A stretch of DNA of 64,000 nt, from positions 66,565,676 to 66,629,675 of the forward strand of contig CM051460.1 in the NCBI GenBank assembly GCA_028095005.1, in the 5' to 3' direction. The stretch's first letter is position 1. Each line of letters opens with the position of its first letter. Positions 12,863 through 22,526 of this stretch are shown piece by piece. A model generated the notes under the pieces. It was not told the DNA's origin, searched no databases, and was given only the letters and a program-made list of their open reading frames with translations. Origin of the DNA: Rhynchospora pubera. Lineage: Eukaryota; Streptophyta; Magnoliopsida; Poales; Cyperaceae. A program made the translations under genes and the position numbers.

Positions 12863-13205
12863 CCAGAGTGCCAAGGAGTCGCACGAAGAGGCAGTAAGCA
12901 GAGAGCAGAGGGCAGAGAGCAGAGAGCAGGGAGAGATAGAGACGAAGAGAGTGCCGAGAGGTGCCGAGTAGAGAGAGGTTGTCGGCGAGGTGCTTGTTTG
13001 GTGGCGGATCGACAGCCGGATCGGGAGATGCTTGAGAGGCAGTGAGAGGTGAGTGAGTGAGTACGAGAGAGGGCGGAACGAGTGAGAGTGAGAGAAAGAG
13101 AGGCGGAGACTCAAAGGTATAGGGTTTGGGGACTTAGAGAAAATTTTGAGGGAGAGGGTATAGGGTTTTCGCTGGAGGATATTAAGAGAAATTGTAACAT
13201 TGGTT

Positions 13206-13237
13206 CTGTAACGGTTATTAGAAAATAACCGTTACAG
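13206..13237. promoter_or_regulatory. Internal copy of the CACTA subterminal palindrome
   Basis: A perfect 14-bp-arm palindrome (CTGTAACGGTTATT, 4-nt loop, inverse). It is the same motif as the subterminal arrays at 3.3-3.6 kb and 17.2-17.4 kb, but it stands alone between the transposase stop and the second gene. It may be a binding site for the element's own protein at an internal promoter, or the relic of the end of another CACTA. Confidence 0.6.
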
Positions 13238-13357
13238 AATGGATTGATATATTTTTTTAAATCTGTAAATTAGGGAATTGAAATACAACAGCAAAATTAA
13301 ACAAATTTTTAACAAATCTGTAAATAAGTACTATTAATGTAAGTATTAAAGATAAAA

Positions 13358-16222
13358 TTAAACAAATTGTGCAACAACTGAGACTCCACTATTTTGCACA
13401 GTGCTTTTACCATCTTGTTTCCTTGTGTACCAAGTGAATCCATTTAAATCATATCCTTGGTATGTTTGAACCACCTCAGGATGTTTGGATAACCATTTCA
13501 CAGTTTCGTCGACTTCAATTTTTTCAGATAGTTGGGACTTTATCTTTCCTTCAAACCATTGCACAAAATTTAGTTCGTGTTGTTTGTTAATCAAGTTTTC
13601 AGCGTAAGTCGGGTACTGTTGACGCAACTCGGATAGATGCTCATTGATATAAGGTGCAACAACGGCAAGGTGTTGGAGGACTTTCATATGTGCTTTTATT
13701 CTCACATTAAGATCGGGTACACAAGTATGGCTTCCAATTGTTCCTTTTCCTTGAAGTCTACCCTCATGACGAGACTTTGGAAGCCCGATAGGTTCAACAT
13801 CATTCAAATAATCAGTATAGTACTCAATAACTTCCTCGGCAATATATCCTTCCACTATGCTCCCTTCGGGCTTAGATCGACTACGAACGAGACCTTTCAA
13901 TTGACCCATTGATCTTTCAAAAGGATACATATACCGTAGAAATACTGGACAACACATTTTTATCTCTCTAACCAAATGAATGGTCAAATGTACCATGGAG
14001 TCAAAAAATGATGGCGGAAAGTACATCTCAAGCTCACAAAGGGTCAATACGACCCCATCCTGTAACTTGTCTAAACTACTCGGATCGATCACCTTGGAGC
14101 AAATAGAATTGAAAAAAAAACACAGCCTAGTTATGGTCATCCTCACTTCTTCACTGAGAATTCCACGAATTGCGACCGGAAGTAGTTGGGTCAGCAAGAC
14201 ATGATAATCATGTGATTTCATCCCAATTAATTTGTTCTCCTTAATTGACACCTTTTTTGAAATGTTCGAAGAATAACCAGAAGGAACCTTAATCGACTTC
14301 AGGCATTCTAACAAACTTTTCCTCTCTTTCTTTGATAGATTAAATTGTGCTGCAGGAAGCCAAACTCGGTTTTTGCCCTTATCTTGTGCTGCTAGATCCT
14401 TTCGAATCCCTATTTCAACCATATCTTTCCTCACATTCACGCCATCTTTAGTTTTTCCTTGAATTTCCAACATACAACCAATCAAAGCTTCACATATGTT
14501 CTTGATTATGTGCATTGCATCTAAGCAATGTCTAACCTCCAAATACTGCCAATATTCAAGATCCCAGAATATAGACTTTTTCTTCCATAATCCTTTCGGA
14601 ATCTCATTTACAAATTTTTTACCAAATTTGACATTGATGTCCTTAACCTGTCGATATACTCCAAACCCGGACAATGGCAACGGAGCTTTCCCATTCTCGA
14701 CTTTGCCATCAAATTTTTCACCATTTCGTCGGTAAGGGTGATTACGGTTCTTAAGAAATCTACGGTGTCCCAAATACACATTTTTTCTGCAGTTCTTGAG
14801 ATAAATAGAATGAGTGTTTTCTCCACAAATAGGACACGCTTTTTCTCCCTTGTTTCTATACCCCGACAAGTTACCATAAGCAGGAAAATCATTGATCGTG
14901 CAAAATATCATGGCATGCAGTCTGAACTCAGTTCTAGAGTGTGCATCGAAAATTTTCACTCCCTCACGCCACAATTTACCAAGGTCATCTACCAACGGAG
15001 CCAAGTACACATCTATGTCATCACCTGGTTGTTTAGGACCTGAAATCAACAAAGGCATCATCATGTATCTTCTTTTCATACATAACCAGGGGGGAAGGTT
15101 ATAAATACACAGTAAAACTGGCCACGTAGTCTGACGGCTACTCATGTTGCCGTAAGGATTCATTCCATCCGTGCATAATCCCAATCTCAGATTTCTAGAT
15201 TCACTACCGAATTCTTCAAACTCTCTGTCTATATTCCTCCAATCTGGAGAATCTGCGGGGTGTCGGAGCATACCATCATTTTTTTTCCTGCAGTCGGCGT
15301 GCCATCTTAAAAGTTTAGCATCTCTCGCATTAGAAAAGAGCCGTTGAAATCTTGGTATTATTGGGAGATAAAATACCACCTTCGCAGCTGGTCCCTTAAT
15401 ACCTTCCTCAATCTGATCGTCTCTCGGTCTATACCGTGATGCATGACACTGTGGACATTTATCCAGATCTTTATACTGATTCCGGAATAATATGCAGTCA
15501 TTCGGACATGCATGTATTCTCTCAACTCCTATTTTCAAAGGACACAACATTTTCTTAGCCTTATAAATTGAATCTGGCAACTGGTTATCTTTTGGAAGAA
15601 AATCTTTACGCAAAAGGTTAAGCAAAGCCGTGAAACTGGCATCGCTCCATCCATTTTTGGCTTTCAGATTAAACAGTTTGAAAACCGCATTAAGTTTTGA
15701 CATTTCACAACCGGAATATAACTTAATCTTATCTGCTTCACGTAACATTCCAAAAATTTCAACATTATCAACAAAATCTTCATCTGTCTTGTTCACAATT
15801 TCATCCAAATCATCATTAAGTTGTGTATCATCAACATTATCATCATCATCATCACATACATTTACATCATCAAATACATTTTCATCTTCCAATATATTTT
15901 CATCATCCAATAATACATTTTCTTCTACATATTGTGAATCCAACATATTTGTGCTAGGCCCAACACTTAAATATTCCTCCCCAGTTTCTCCATGAAGTGT
16001 CCACCGTGTATAATCCGGTTGAAATCCAGATCTAATCAAATGAACTCTTACTTCTTCTAAATTTGACCATTTCAACATATTCTGACAAACACAACAAGGA
16101 CAATATATTTTATTATCATCCGTCCTTTTCATATTCTTTATTGCAGAAACCATAAATTCTTCAAGCCCCTCTGAAAATGTAGCCGAATATCGATTGCTTG
16201 TGTACATCCACGTCCGATTCAT
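13358..16222 (-). CDS. CACTA transposase, tnp2 family (TNPD-like), 954 aa
   Basis: An intact single-exon coding region for the DDE-type transposase of CACTA elements, which acts in the nucleus on the element's terminal repeats. The N-terminus (about residues 1-80) is the transposase-associated zinc-binding domain with CPCCVCQN. It is followed by an Asp/Glu-rich linker, the tnp2 core (about 220-640; WDLEYWQYLEVRHCLDAMH and CPICGE are typical) and the conserved plant domain DUF4218 (about 690-800; ELEMYFPPSFF). The ATG follows directly after a CAG splice acceptor, so the gene probably has a 5' leader intron (16922-16223, donor GAG/GTAAAA). The protein stops shortly after QNSGVSVVAQ, where many relatives continue into DUF4216; that domain was not found downstream. 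Confidence 0.93.
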   Translation of the reverse strand: MNRTWMYTSNRYSATFSEGLEEFMVSAIKNMKRTDDNKIYCPCCVCQNMLKWSNLEEVRVHLIRSGFQPDYTRWTLHGETGEEYLSVGPSTNMLDSQYVEENVLLDDENILEDENVFDDVNVCDDDDDNVDDTQLNDDLDEIVNKTDEDFVDNVEIFGMLREADKIKLYSGCEMSKLNAVFKLFNLKAKNGWSDASFTALLNLLRKDFLPKDNQLPDSIYKAKKMLCPLKIGVERIHACPNDCILFRNQYKDLDKCPQCHASRYRPRDDQIEEGIKGPAAKVVFYLPIIPRFQRLFSNARDAKLLRWHADCRKKNDGMLRHPADSPDWRNIDREFEEFGSESRNLRLGLCTDGMNPYGNMSSRQTTWPVLLCIYNLPPWLCMKRRYMMMPLLISGPKQPGDDIDVYLAPLVDDLGKLWREGVKIFDAHSRTEFRLHAMIFCTINDFPAYGNLSGYRNKGEKACPICGENTHSIYLKNCRKNVYLGHRRFLKNRNHPYRRNGEKFDGKVENGKAPLPLSGFGVYRQVKDINVKFGKKFVNEIPKGLWKKKSIFWDLEYWQYLEVRHCLDAMHIIKNICEALIGCMLEIQGKTKDGVNVRKDMVEIGIRKDLAAQDKGKNRVWLPAAQFNLSKKERKSLLECLKSIKVPSGYSSNISKKVSIKENKLIGMKSHDYHVLLTQLLPVAIRGILSEEVRMTITRLCFFFNSICSKVIDPSSLDKLQDGVVLTLCELEMYFPPSFFDSMVHLTIHLVREIKMCCPVFLRYMYPFERSMGQLKGLVRSRSKPEGSIVEGYIAEEVIEYYTDYLNDVEPIGLPKSRHEGRLQGKGTIGSHTCVPDLNVRIKAHMKVLQHLAVVAPYINEHLSELRQQYPTYAENLINKQHELNFVQWFEGKIKSQLSEKIEVDETVKWLSKHPEVVQTYQGYDLNGFTWYTRKQDGKSTVQNSGVSVVAQFV

Positions 16223-16316
16223 CTGAACAATAAAATGTATGCAAAATGTCAGGGTTTAGAGTTATGGTCAATTTGTCATTAGGTTTCGGGCCGGTTACCA
16301 TCCTAGCCCACTCTTT

Positions 16317-16532
16317 GAATACTCTGTCTCATTAGTGAGCGTACGTTAGATGCAATGTGTTGTCTGAGAAAAATTCGACAGCATTTCCCCTTATGTTCCC
16401 TGAATACGCCAACACACGATTGCTCGTGCGTACGTATTCGTGGGAACATAAGGAAAAATGCCGTCGAATTTTTCTCAGACAACACATTGCATCTAACGTA
16501 CAACTCGCTGTCCTAAATGAGACAGATTGTAT
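16317..16532. repeat. Long imperfect hairpin in CACTA leader intron
   Basis: Two arms of about 95 nt (16317-16410 and 16433-16532) are inverted copies with a few mismatches and one gap, separated by about 22 nt. The core of each arm includes ACGTTAGATGCAATGTGTTG. Transcripts of the minus strand would fold into a long stem. The same hairpin is at 32589-32813 in the other CACTA family, with only about ten differences over 165 nt by eye. Confidence 0.9.
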
Positions 16533-16541
16533 CCAAAGAGC

Positions 16542-16596
16542 AGTACTCCCGACCGGGAGTACTATCCGAGATTAATCCCTAATGGATTAATCTCGG
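16542..16596. repeat. Two short perfect palindromes next to the leader hairpin
   Basis: The first is AGTACTCCCG with a 2-nt centre (16542-16563). The second has a 13-bp stem, CCGAGATTAATCC, with a 5-nt loop (16566-16596). Both recur at 32818-32874 and, with minor changes, at 43104-43159. Confidence 0.9.
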
Positions 16597-17149
16597 ACGG
16601 GCAATGACCTAAATTCGATTGTGTTCCGGTATTTTGGTCCTATATGACAATACGATTAATTAATTAAATGCATATGCGAATTATTAATGCATGCATAATT
16701 CGTTGGAGAGGGTCGAATTAATATACCTTTAATCCGATTTATTCTTCTCCTCTTGAATGAGTTAGATCTCAAATTGTCCAAGCTTCTCCTCTTGAATGGA
16801 TCTGAAATTGTCCATAAAAACCAACAAAAAATCATTAATTTTACCATAAATCAAAGTTAAACCGAAATAAATAGGAAAAATAGAAAATTAACAAAAATTT
16901 CAAAAATTTTATTTTTTTTTACCTCAAATCTGCTCTTCTTCACCTTCTCTTTATAATTCTTATTATTTTAGAATTTTTGGAAATTTTTTTGCTACTGTTT
17001 AAGAGTGAAAATAAATATGAAAAAAGAGAAATTTTCGGCTCAATATTGGAACAGTGCGGCTGTGAGGGTAGAGAGTGGAGAGTGGAGAGTGGAGAGTGGG
17101 AGAGTGGCAGAGAGAGAGGAGAAAACCCTAGCATAAGTGAAAAAGTTCG

Positions 17150-17456
17150 GCAATTTTGTAACGGTTTTTATTTAAAAACCGTTTGAAAATTAAAGTTAAA
17201 GATTTGTAACGGTTATTATCAAATAACCGTTACAAACAGCATGGCCTTTTGTAACGGTTATTGGATAATAACCGTTACAAATGAGTTGACAGGAAATATG
17301 TTTTTTTGGGACAAAAACTCTATAACGGGTTATTTATAAAAACCGTTACTAAATGAACTTGGTATTATTTACACCGCTACCACACCGACTTGTATGACGG
17401 TCTTTTCGAAAACCGTTATAAAAGATGAGTTACAGATTAACGTTTTTCGCGTAGTG
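17150..17456. repeat. CACTA right terminus and subterminal repeat array
   Basis: Four or five palindromic TAACGGTTA/TAACCGTTA units precede the terminal CACTACGCGAAAAA (minus strand). They match the left array in motif and spacing. Confidence 0.85.
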
Positions 17457-17859
17457 AACGATATTAGCATTAGTATATATATCAATCCCTTTTATATTAT
17501 AATAAGTCCTTTTATGGTTGCTGTTCTAAATATGTTTCTTAACGAAATACATTTGTACCAAAATAAACATCTACTTCTTGACATATACAGCGAATAGGCC
17601 GGGGACATAACTTTGACATACTAATTGTACAACTGCTAGCCTGATATAATATATTTCATCTCAATTATTACCTTGATTTTCGAAATTTGTATGGGAGAAG
17701 ATCCCTATTTTAGGCGAAGATCTCAAAAGAAAAAAAAAAGAATTTAACTATTCCATACATATAAGTCATATATATATTCCATACCTGTGGCGCTTAACTA
17801 TTATATTTCTTTTGAAAAGATAGCAAGGGGGAGAGAGCGTGAATCATAACAAGATCAAA
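17457..17859 (+). promoter_or_regulatory. Short upstream region of the tail-anchored protein gene
   Basis: Only 403 bp separate the CACTA terminus from the ATG at 17860. The stretch is AT-rich, with TATATATAT-type sequence at about 17769-17777 that could act as a TATA region. Nothing else was recognised. Any farther upstream control sequence is displaced by the 14.2-kb CACTA. Confidence 0.4.
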
Positions 17860-18542
17860 ATGACGCAATATGACGACTATGACTATCATTACCACATTCA
17901 CTACCATTACCATTACCACCATCACTACCAACACAACCATCATAATCCCCAAGACAGCTTCCATGCTACTCCGGCTGCCCCGACCAACACCGCTCCTGAC
18001 CCGGTTGAACCCAAGGTCACCAACCAAGAAGATTGCAAGTCCACCAACCAGGTTGACTCCCAGTGCACCGACCAGGTCGAGCCGAAGCCCAACGATGCTG
18101 CTGAACCAGTCAACTCCTCACCTACTGTTACAGGTCCAGATTCTGGTAAAACCATGCATGTTGCCTCTTTATATTACTCCGCATTTTAGCCGAAATTATT
18201 TTAAAGAAGAATTTGGACATCTAAAATTTTAATAGAAAGAATGAATTATTTTTTATTTTAATAAGAAGCAAGTAATTACGCGTTTTATAACCGCGTTATA
18301 TTCTCTCACCTAATAATCCGGTTATAAAACGCGCTATTTGAAATTGCGCGTTTATAAACTGCGTTATTAGCCCAATAATACGGTTATAAACCGCGTTAAA
18401 AGGGGAGACCAACTGCACATTTTTTTCCCTTTTTTTATTTCTTTCGTATCTGACGGGGTAGAAACCAATGAGACACAAGTAATAATGACTTTAAGTAACG
18501 GTAGAACCAAGAAGTAATAATGTCTGTGGGGTTTTGCAGCCT

Positions 18543-18600
<58 letters not shown>

Positions 18601-21600
18601 ACCCGTGATATTCTTTTTTCTATTTTTGACAGTTCCTTTGCATTTTCTATAATTATTTTTTTTCATTTTTGGTTAAATTTATTAATAATAGTTGTACCAA
18701 TGATTCAAGAATTAAATATTTTTGGAAATCATACTGAATTATTGTCATCTAAAAAAAATATAGCACAACGAAATTGTGACTGCTATGTCTAGTTTGTATT
18801 AAAATTTTAAAAATTCTCAGTGTATATCAATGACTATATTTACATTTCTAAAAGTTACATCATGTATTTTAAGAAATTATGTACATCACAAAACCATAAG
18901 ATTTTTCAGATTAAGCTTAGTCCACAAGCTTGCAACTATATAATCAATATATATTCTACGCCAATTACAAATTTTATAAATATATAGATATTATTTTTTC
19001 TAAAAAAAATAACAGAACTAATCCTGAAACTTTGAACTTATTTCGAATGTATTGGTTGAATAAACATATAAGTTCCATATTCATATTTCAAGGACAATAT
19101 TATTATTATTATTTATTGTCATTATTATTAAGTAACAAAATTGTAAACAACTTTGTTAGATATCATCAATTCTCTATTTTGTTTATTTTTTTTCAAAACC
19201 GGAGAGCAATTGAAACTTGAAACCTTTTCGATTCCATCTATCTAGTTTTGTGGAGTACTATTATTACAACGGTCACCGAGTAATAATGAAAAACGCCAAT
19301 AATTCTCTCATGTGTTATTAGCTCAATAAATCTCTATTACTCCTTGGTTCTACCGTTACATTACCCATTAATTATTACTCGTGCCTTCTTGGCTTCCACC
19401 CCATCAAATACGAAAGGAATAAACAAAAAGGAAAAAAAATGTGCAGTTGGTCTCCCCTTTTAACGCGGTTTATAACCGCATTATTGGGCTAATAACGCAG
19501 TTTATAACCGCGCAATTTCAAATAGCGCGTTTTATAACCGAGTTATTAGGTGAGAGAATATAACGCGGTTATAGAACGCGTAATTACTTGCTTCTTATTA
19601 AAATAAAAAATAATTCATTCTTTCTATTAAAATTTTAGGCGTTCAAATTCTTCTTTAAAATAATTTCTGGCATTTTAGTTTTAGAAGAGCTGATTAAGAA
19701 TATACTTAAGGTTGGATAATTTAATGCACTAAATTGAAAATTGATTACTGTCATCCATCAATATGTCATCGCTCGCAAAGCAACGCTATCTCCCCTCACC
19801 TGTACTCACCCAGCGTGCATATTATTTTTTGTTCTTTCTGTTATTATAAGTGTTCTCTTAATTGGATATAAATGTTCATTTCTGTTATAGTTGTTCACTG
19901 TGTTCAATATGCTTATTTTGTTTTTTGTATTTCTTACCCAAATGTTCAATTCGATAAGTACAAATGTTCGGTTAATTGAGTATAAATGTTCAGTTAGTTG
20001 CAATAAAAAATATAAATATTATAAACAAAAATGTAAGTTTGGATAAGTATAAATGTTTAGTTTAGTAAGAAAAATATTTTATATAGTAAGTACAAATGTT
20101 CAGGTTATGACATATAAATATCCAATTTATTAAGTATTAGTTTCAGTTTTTTTAAGAGGTGCAATGTCAAGCGAAGTGGTCACGAACTGGACAAAAAATA
20201 CATGAAAAAAAATAGAGGTGGTTATGAACCGGACCAGTTCAAATTAATGTTTTTTTCTGACTCTGCTCCTAGCGCGCCTCTCTCCAAGACTGACATGCGA
20301 TCTCTCTCCAACACAGAAAAAATTGACACATTTAACTAAATATTATTGATTATTAACTGAACACATTTAGTTATTAAACTTAACATTTACAGTTGAAACT
20401 TATCATTTTGCCTAAATTTAAACCTTGTTCAACACCTCGGATTACTTCGGGGCTTGAACCCCGATTTGGGCCTTTTTGGGCTTTTGAATCCCGAAATTCA
20501 CTTCGGGTTCCTAACTCCGATATGACAAAAATTTTCATAAAACTTTTTAATATTATATTTATCTTTTAATATTTAAAAGGTTTTAATATTACTTATAATG
20601 ATATCCGCTGAGTTTTTCATCCCAAACGATAAAGCCCAGAAGCAGTCTATATTTAGGGGTGCATAACGTGGAAAACTACCACGAAAGTGATCATTTTCGT
20701 TAACCGTAGTATTGATGTACGAAATTTTTATATTTATTGCGTTGATTGTTGCATCCGTTTAACACATGTTGCGTTGATCGTTTCGTTGATGGGAACGATC
20801 AAAACGGTTATAACCGTCTTTGACTACTTAATTGTTTTGCATTTTTATTAAGATGCAAGAAAATAAACTATTCTGCATTTTGTATGAAACGGAGATAGAG
20901 AAATGACAGGTTAGGTCACGCGGGAAAGGGGGAGGAGGCACCATCATCACCTCTCGCTCTGAACGGTGATTGTACTGGGTGGTGCAGAGGCGAGAGAGAT
21001 AGATGTGACTGTGTTCGGCGGAGAAATGACGGAGCGAGCTGCAAAAATCTAATTTTACTCGTTTTTCCCTCGATCTCTCCGCTGAGGTCCTCTGCAATCT
21101 AATAATAAAACCATGAAAAATTTTTTTGACGAAATGCGCGAAATAAACGACCACGAAACGTACCAGTTTCACTAATCGTTCTGTTCTGAGAGGAAACAAT
21201 ATTTCTATTTGCGTTAGCTGTTCTGTTCCTTAAACGAAACTGAAATCTTTATCCGTTACCGTTCCGTTCCGGACGAAACGAAACGGAAAAACGGTTGAAA
21301 CGGCTACCGTTTTCAGCCCTATCTATATTTAAGCATAGCCATAGTTACATTTTTTAAACTACTCATTGGGCCGCAATTTATGGGAGATAAGCCCAGGCAC
21401 TTGCATCCGCCCATGTGTATGTGATTGACATTTATGATTTTTGGTATTAAAATTGAATGCGCAGCTACAGTGAATGGAACTGAATGCAAGCAAGAGGATG
21501 AGGATGAGGATGAACCTGAGGTCCCGCTCCAGGAAAATGCTGAACCAGTTAACACCCTCACTGCTAAAGATATTGAAAAAGTAATGATATATTTTTCTAT

Positions 21601-21860
21601 CAATTTCACAAAAAAATTAATCATCTTACAATGTTTTGATTGAATTGTAGCACATTCTTCATGTATAACTCTTTCATTAAATCGGAATGACTGAAAATGA
21701 CTTGCATCACTAACTGCCTTTTTGGTACGCCTATTACTACTATTTGCTAATACAACATTGTTCTTCTTATACTGTTGTCTTGTAGCTGACACTAATTGTT
21801 TTCCTCTTCCTGATCTTCCTGACGTCGATCATCGTATTGCTCGTCACCATCTTCTATTAG
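17860..21860 (+). CDS. His/Tyr-rich tail-anchored membrane protein, three exons, 158 aa
   Basis: Exons 17860-18145, 21465-21580 and 21786-21860 have GT/AG borders. The phases match at both junctions (1, then 0), and the total is 159 codons including TAG. The N-terminus is a His/Tyr/Asp tract (MTQYDDYDYHYHIHYHYHYH, with about 11 His in the first 29 residues). It is followed by a Pro/Thr/Asn linker with repeated DxVEPK-like and TNQ units, then an acidic stretch (EDEDEDEPE). The last exon codes 24 almost entirely hydrophobic residues (LTLIVFLFLIFLTSIIVLLV...), so the protein should be a single-pass C-terminal anchor with a cytosolic head. The word AEPVN occurs in both exon 1 and exon 2, hinting at an old internal repeat. 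A second acceptor at 21471 would also keep the frame. I do not recognise the family; metal binding by the His tract is only a guess. Intron 1 (3.3 kb) holds two transposons. Confidence 0.7.
18190..19669. mobile_element. Mutator-like foldback element, 1.48 kb, non-autonomous
   Basis: Flanked by the 9-bp direct repeat GCATTTTAG (18181-18189 and 19670-19678), the duplication size of Mutator-like elements. The terminal inverted repeats are long, about 340 bp (18190 to about 18525, and about 19335 to 19669), start C(C/A)GAAATTATTTTAAAG, and are rich in CGCGTTTTATAACCGCG-like palindromes. The centre is AT-rich with no coding capacity. It sits in intron 1 of the tail-anchored protein gene. Confidence 0.88.
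18548..18595. repeat. (TA)n microsatellite
   Basis: About 48 bp of alternating TA inside the Mutator-like foldback element, just beyond its left arm. Confidence 0.95.
19679..20645. other. Intron DNA with degenerate ATAAATGTTC repeats
   Basis: Between the two intron transposons. From 19.85 to 20.12 kb the words AAGTATAAATGTTC and ATAAATGTTCAG recur irregularly. Otherwise no structure or gene was seen. Confidence 0.5.
20654..21321. mobile_element. Non-autonomous hAT element, 668 bp
   Basis: Flanked by the 8-bp direct repeat TCTATATT (20646-20653 and 21322-21329). The inverted ends are TAGGGGTGCATAACG on the left and TAGGGCTGAAAACGG read from the right, close to hAT termini. The interior is rich in CGTTTCGTT-like words and has no transposase. 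Located in intron 1 of the tail-anchored protein gene. Confidence 0.88.
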
Positions 21861-22114
21861 ACCTTGCTGATTGTGTCTTTTGCGATCCATCTCTTTCACT
21901 GATATCAAATTATGATGCTCTCTAGCCCAAGACTATATTTAAAATACTTAACAGTACTTATATTTAAATTTTGATGTAGTGCTTGATACGTTACAAAGAT
22001 AATTCCAAAGTAATGTATAATAGTGCTCCGCTCAATCTATTATACATTCACGATCTTTGTCTCTCTCTCTCTCTCTCTTAAATTTGTTTTATTTTTACTC
22101 CGAGAAATACTAAT

Positions 22115-22526
22115 AGTGCATCATGATGCACATGCAGACACCTTTTTTCCCTCATGAGTTTATTTGTTATATTATTTGAAAATATGAAGTCTAATTTAAT
22201 CAATTAATTAAATTTATATGTTAAAATCTCATAAAAAGCCGAATTTATTTTTTAAAATTTTTTACTCATTTTTTAAAAAAACTTACCATAATTTGGAAAT
22301 ATTTCTTATCAGCTTGTATCTAAATATTATAATTTTTTTTCCAAAAATTTAGAAAAATACAAAAAAATATAAAAATGTAAATTTTAGTTTGTTGAGAGAT
22401 TTGAATATGCCGATAGAAGTGATTAAATTATATTTTTTATTATTCAGTTCTTCATTTGAAATTTAACTAACAAATATGTTTTATGCTGCACAAAAGGATC
22501 TGTGCATCATGATGATCCTTAGCTAC
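22115..22526. mobile_element. MITE candidate with GTGCATCATGATGCAC ends
   Basis: Both ends carry the near-palindrome TGCATCATGATG, in opposite context, around an AT-rich, gene-free interior. No convincing target duplication was found, so the borders are approximate. Confidence 0.3.

Larger units (their letters stand above)
16223..16922 (-). other. Predicted 5' leader intron of the CACTA transposase gene
   Basis: The acceptor TTGTTCAG lies immediately before the transposase ATG. A donor GATTTGAG/GTAAAA lies at about 16922, giving a 700-nt intron. It contains the long hairpin and the two short palindromes described separately. The truncated CACTA at 32.5 kb has the same arrangement, with CAG directly before ATG. 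Confidence 0.55.
3254..17456 (-). mobile_element. Complete CACTA (En/Spm) transposon, 14.2 kb
   Basis: The left end reads CACTACACGAAAA and the right end, on the other strand, reads CACTACGCGAAAAA. Both are flanked by the 3-bp direct repeat AAC (3251-3253 and 17457-17459), the target duplication size of CACTA elements. Subterminal arrays of palindromic TAACGGTTA/TAACCGTTA motifs lie inside each end. Two genes are carried on the minus strand: the tnp2-type transposase (13358-16222) and a nine-exon second gene ending in a Ulp1-like domain (11322 to 3838). The element is enlarged by a probable solo LTR (5086-8008) and a LINE 3' fragment near 12.4 kb. The transposase frame is open, but the second gene has a nonsense codon, so autonomy is doubtful. 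Confidence 0.93.

Noticed and set aside
17940..18155. Minus-strand frame opposite the first exon of the tail-anchored protein
   Set aside because: Shadow of the + strand exon, which has phase-consistent partners.
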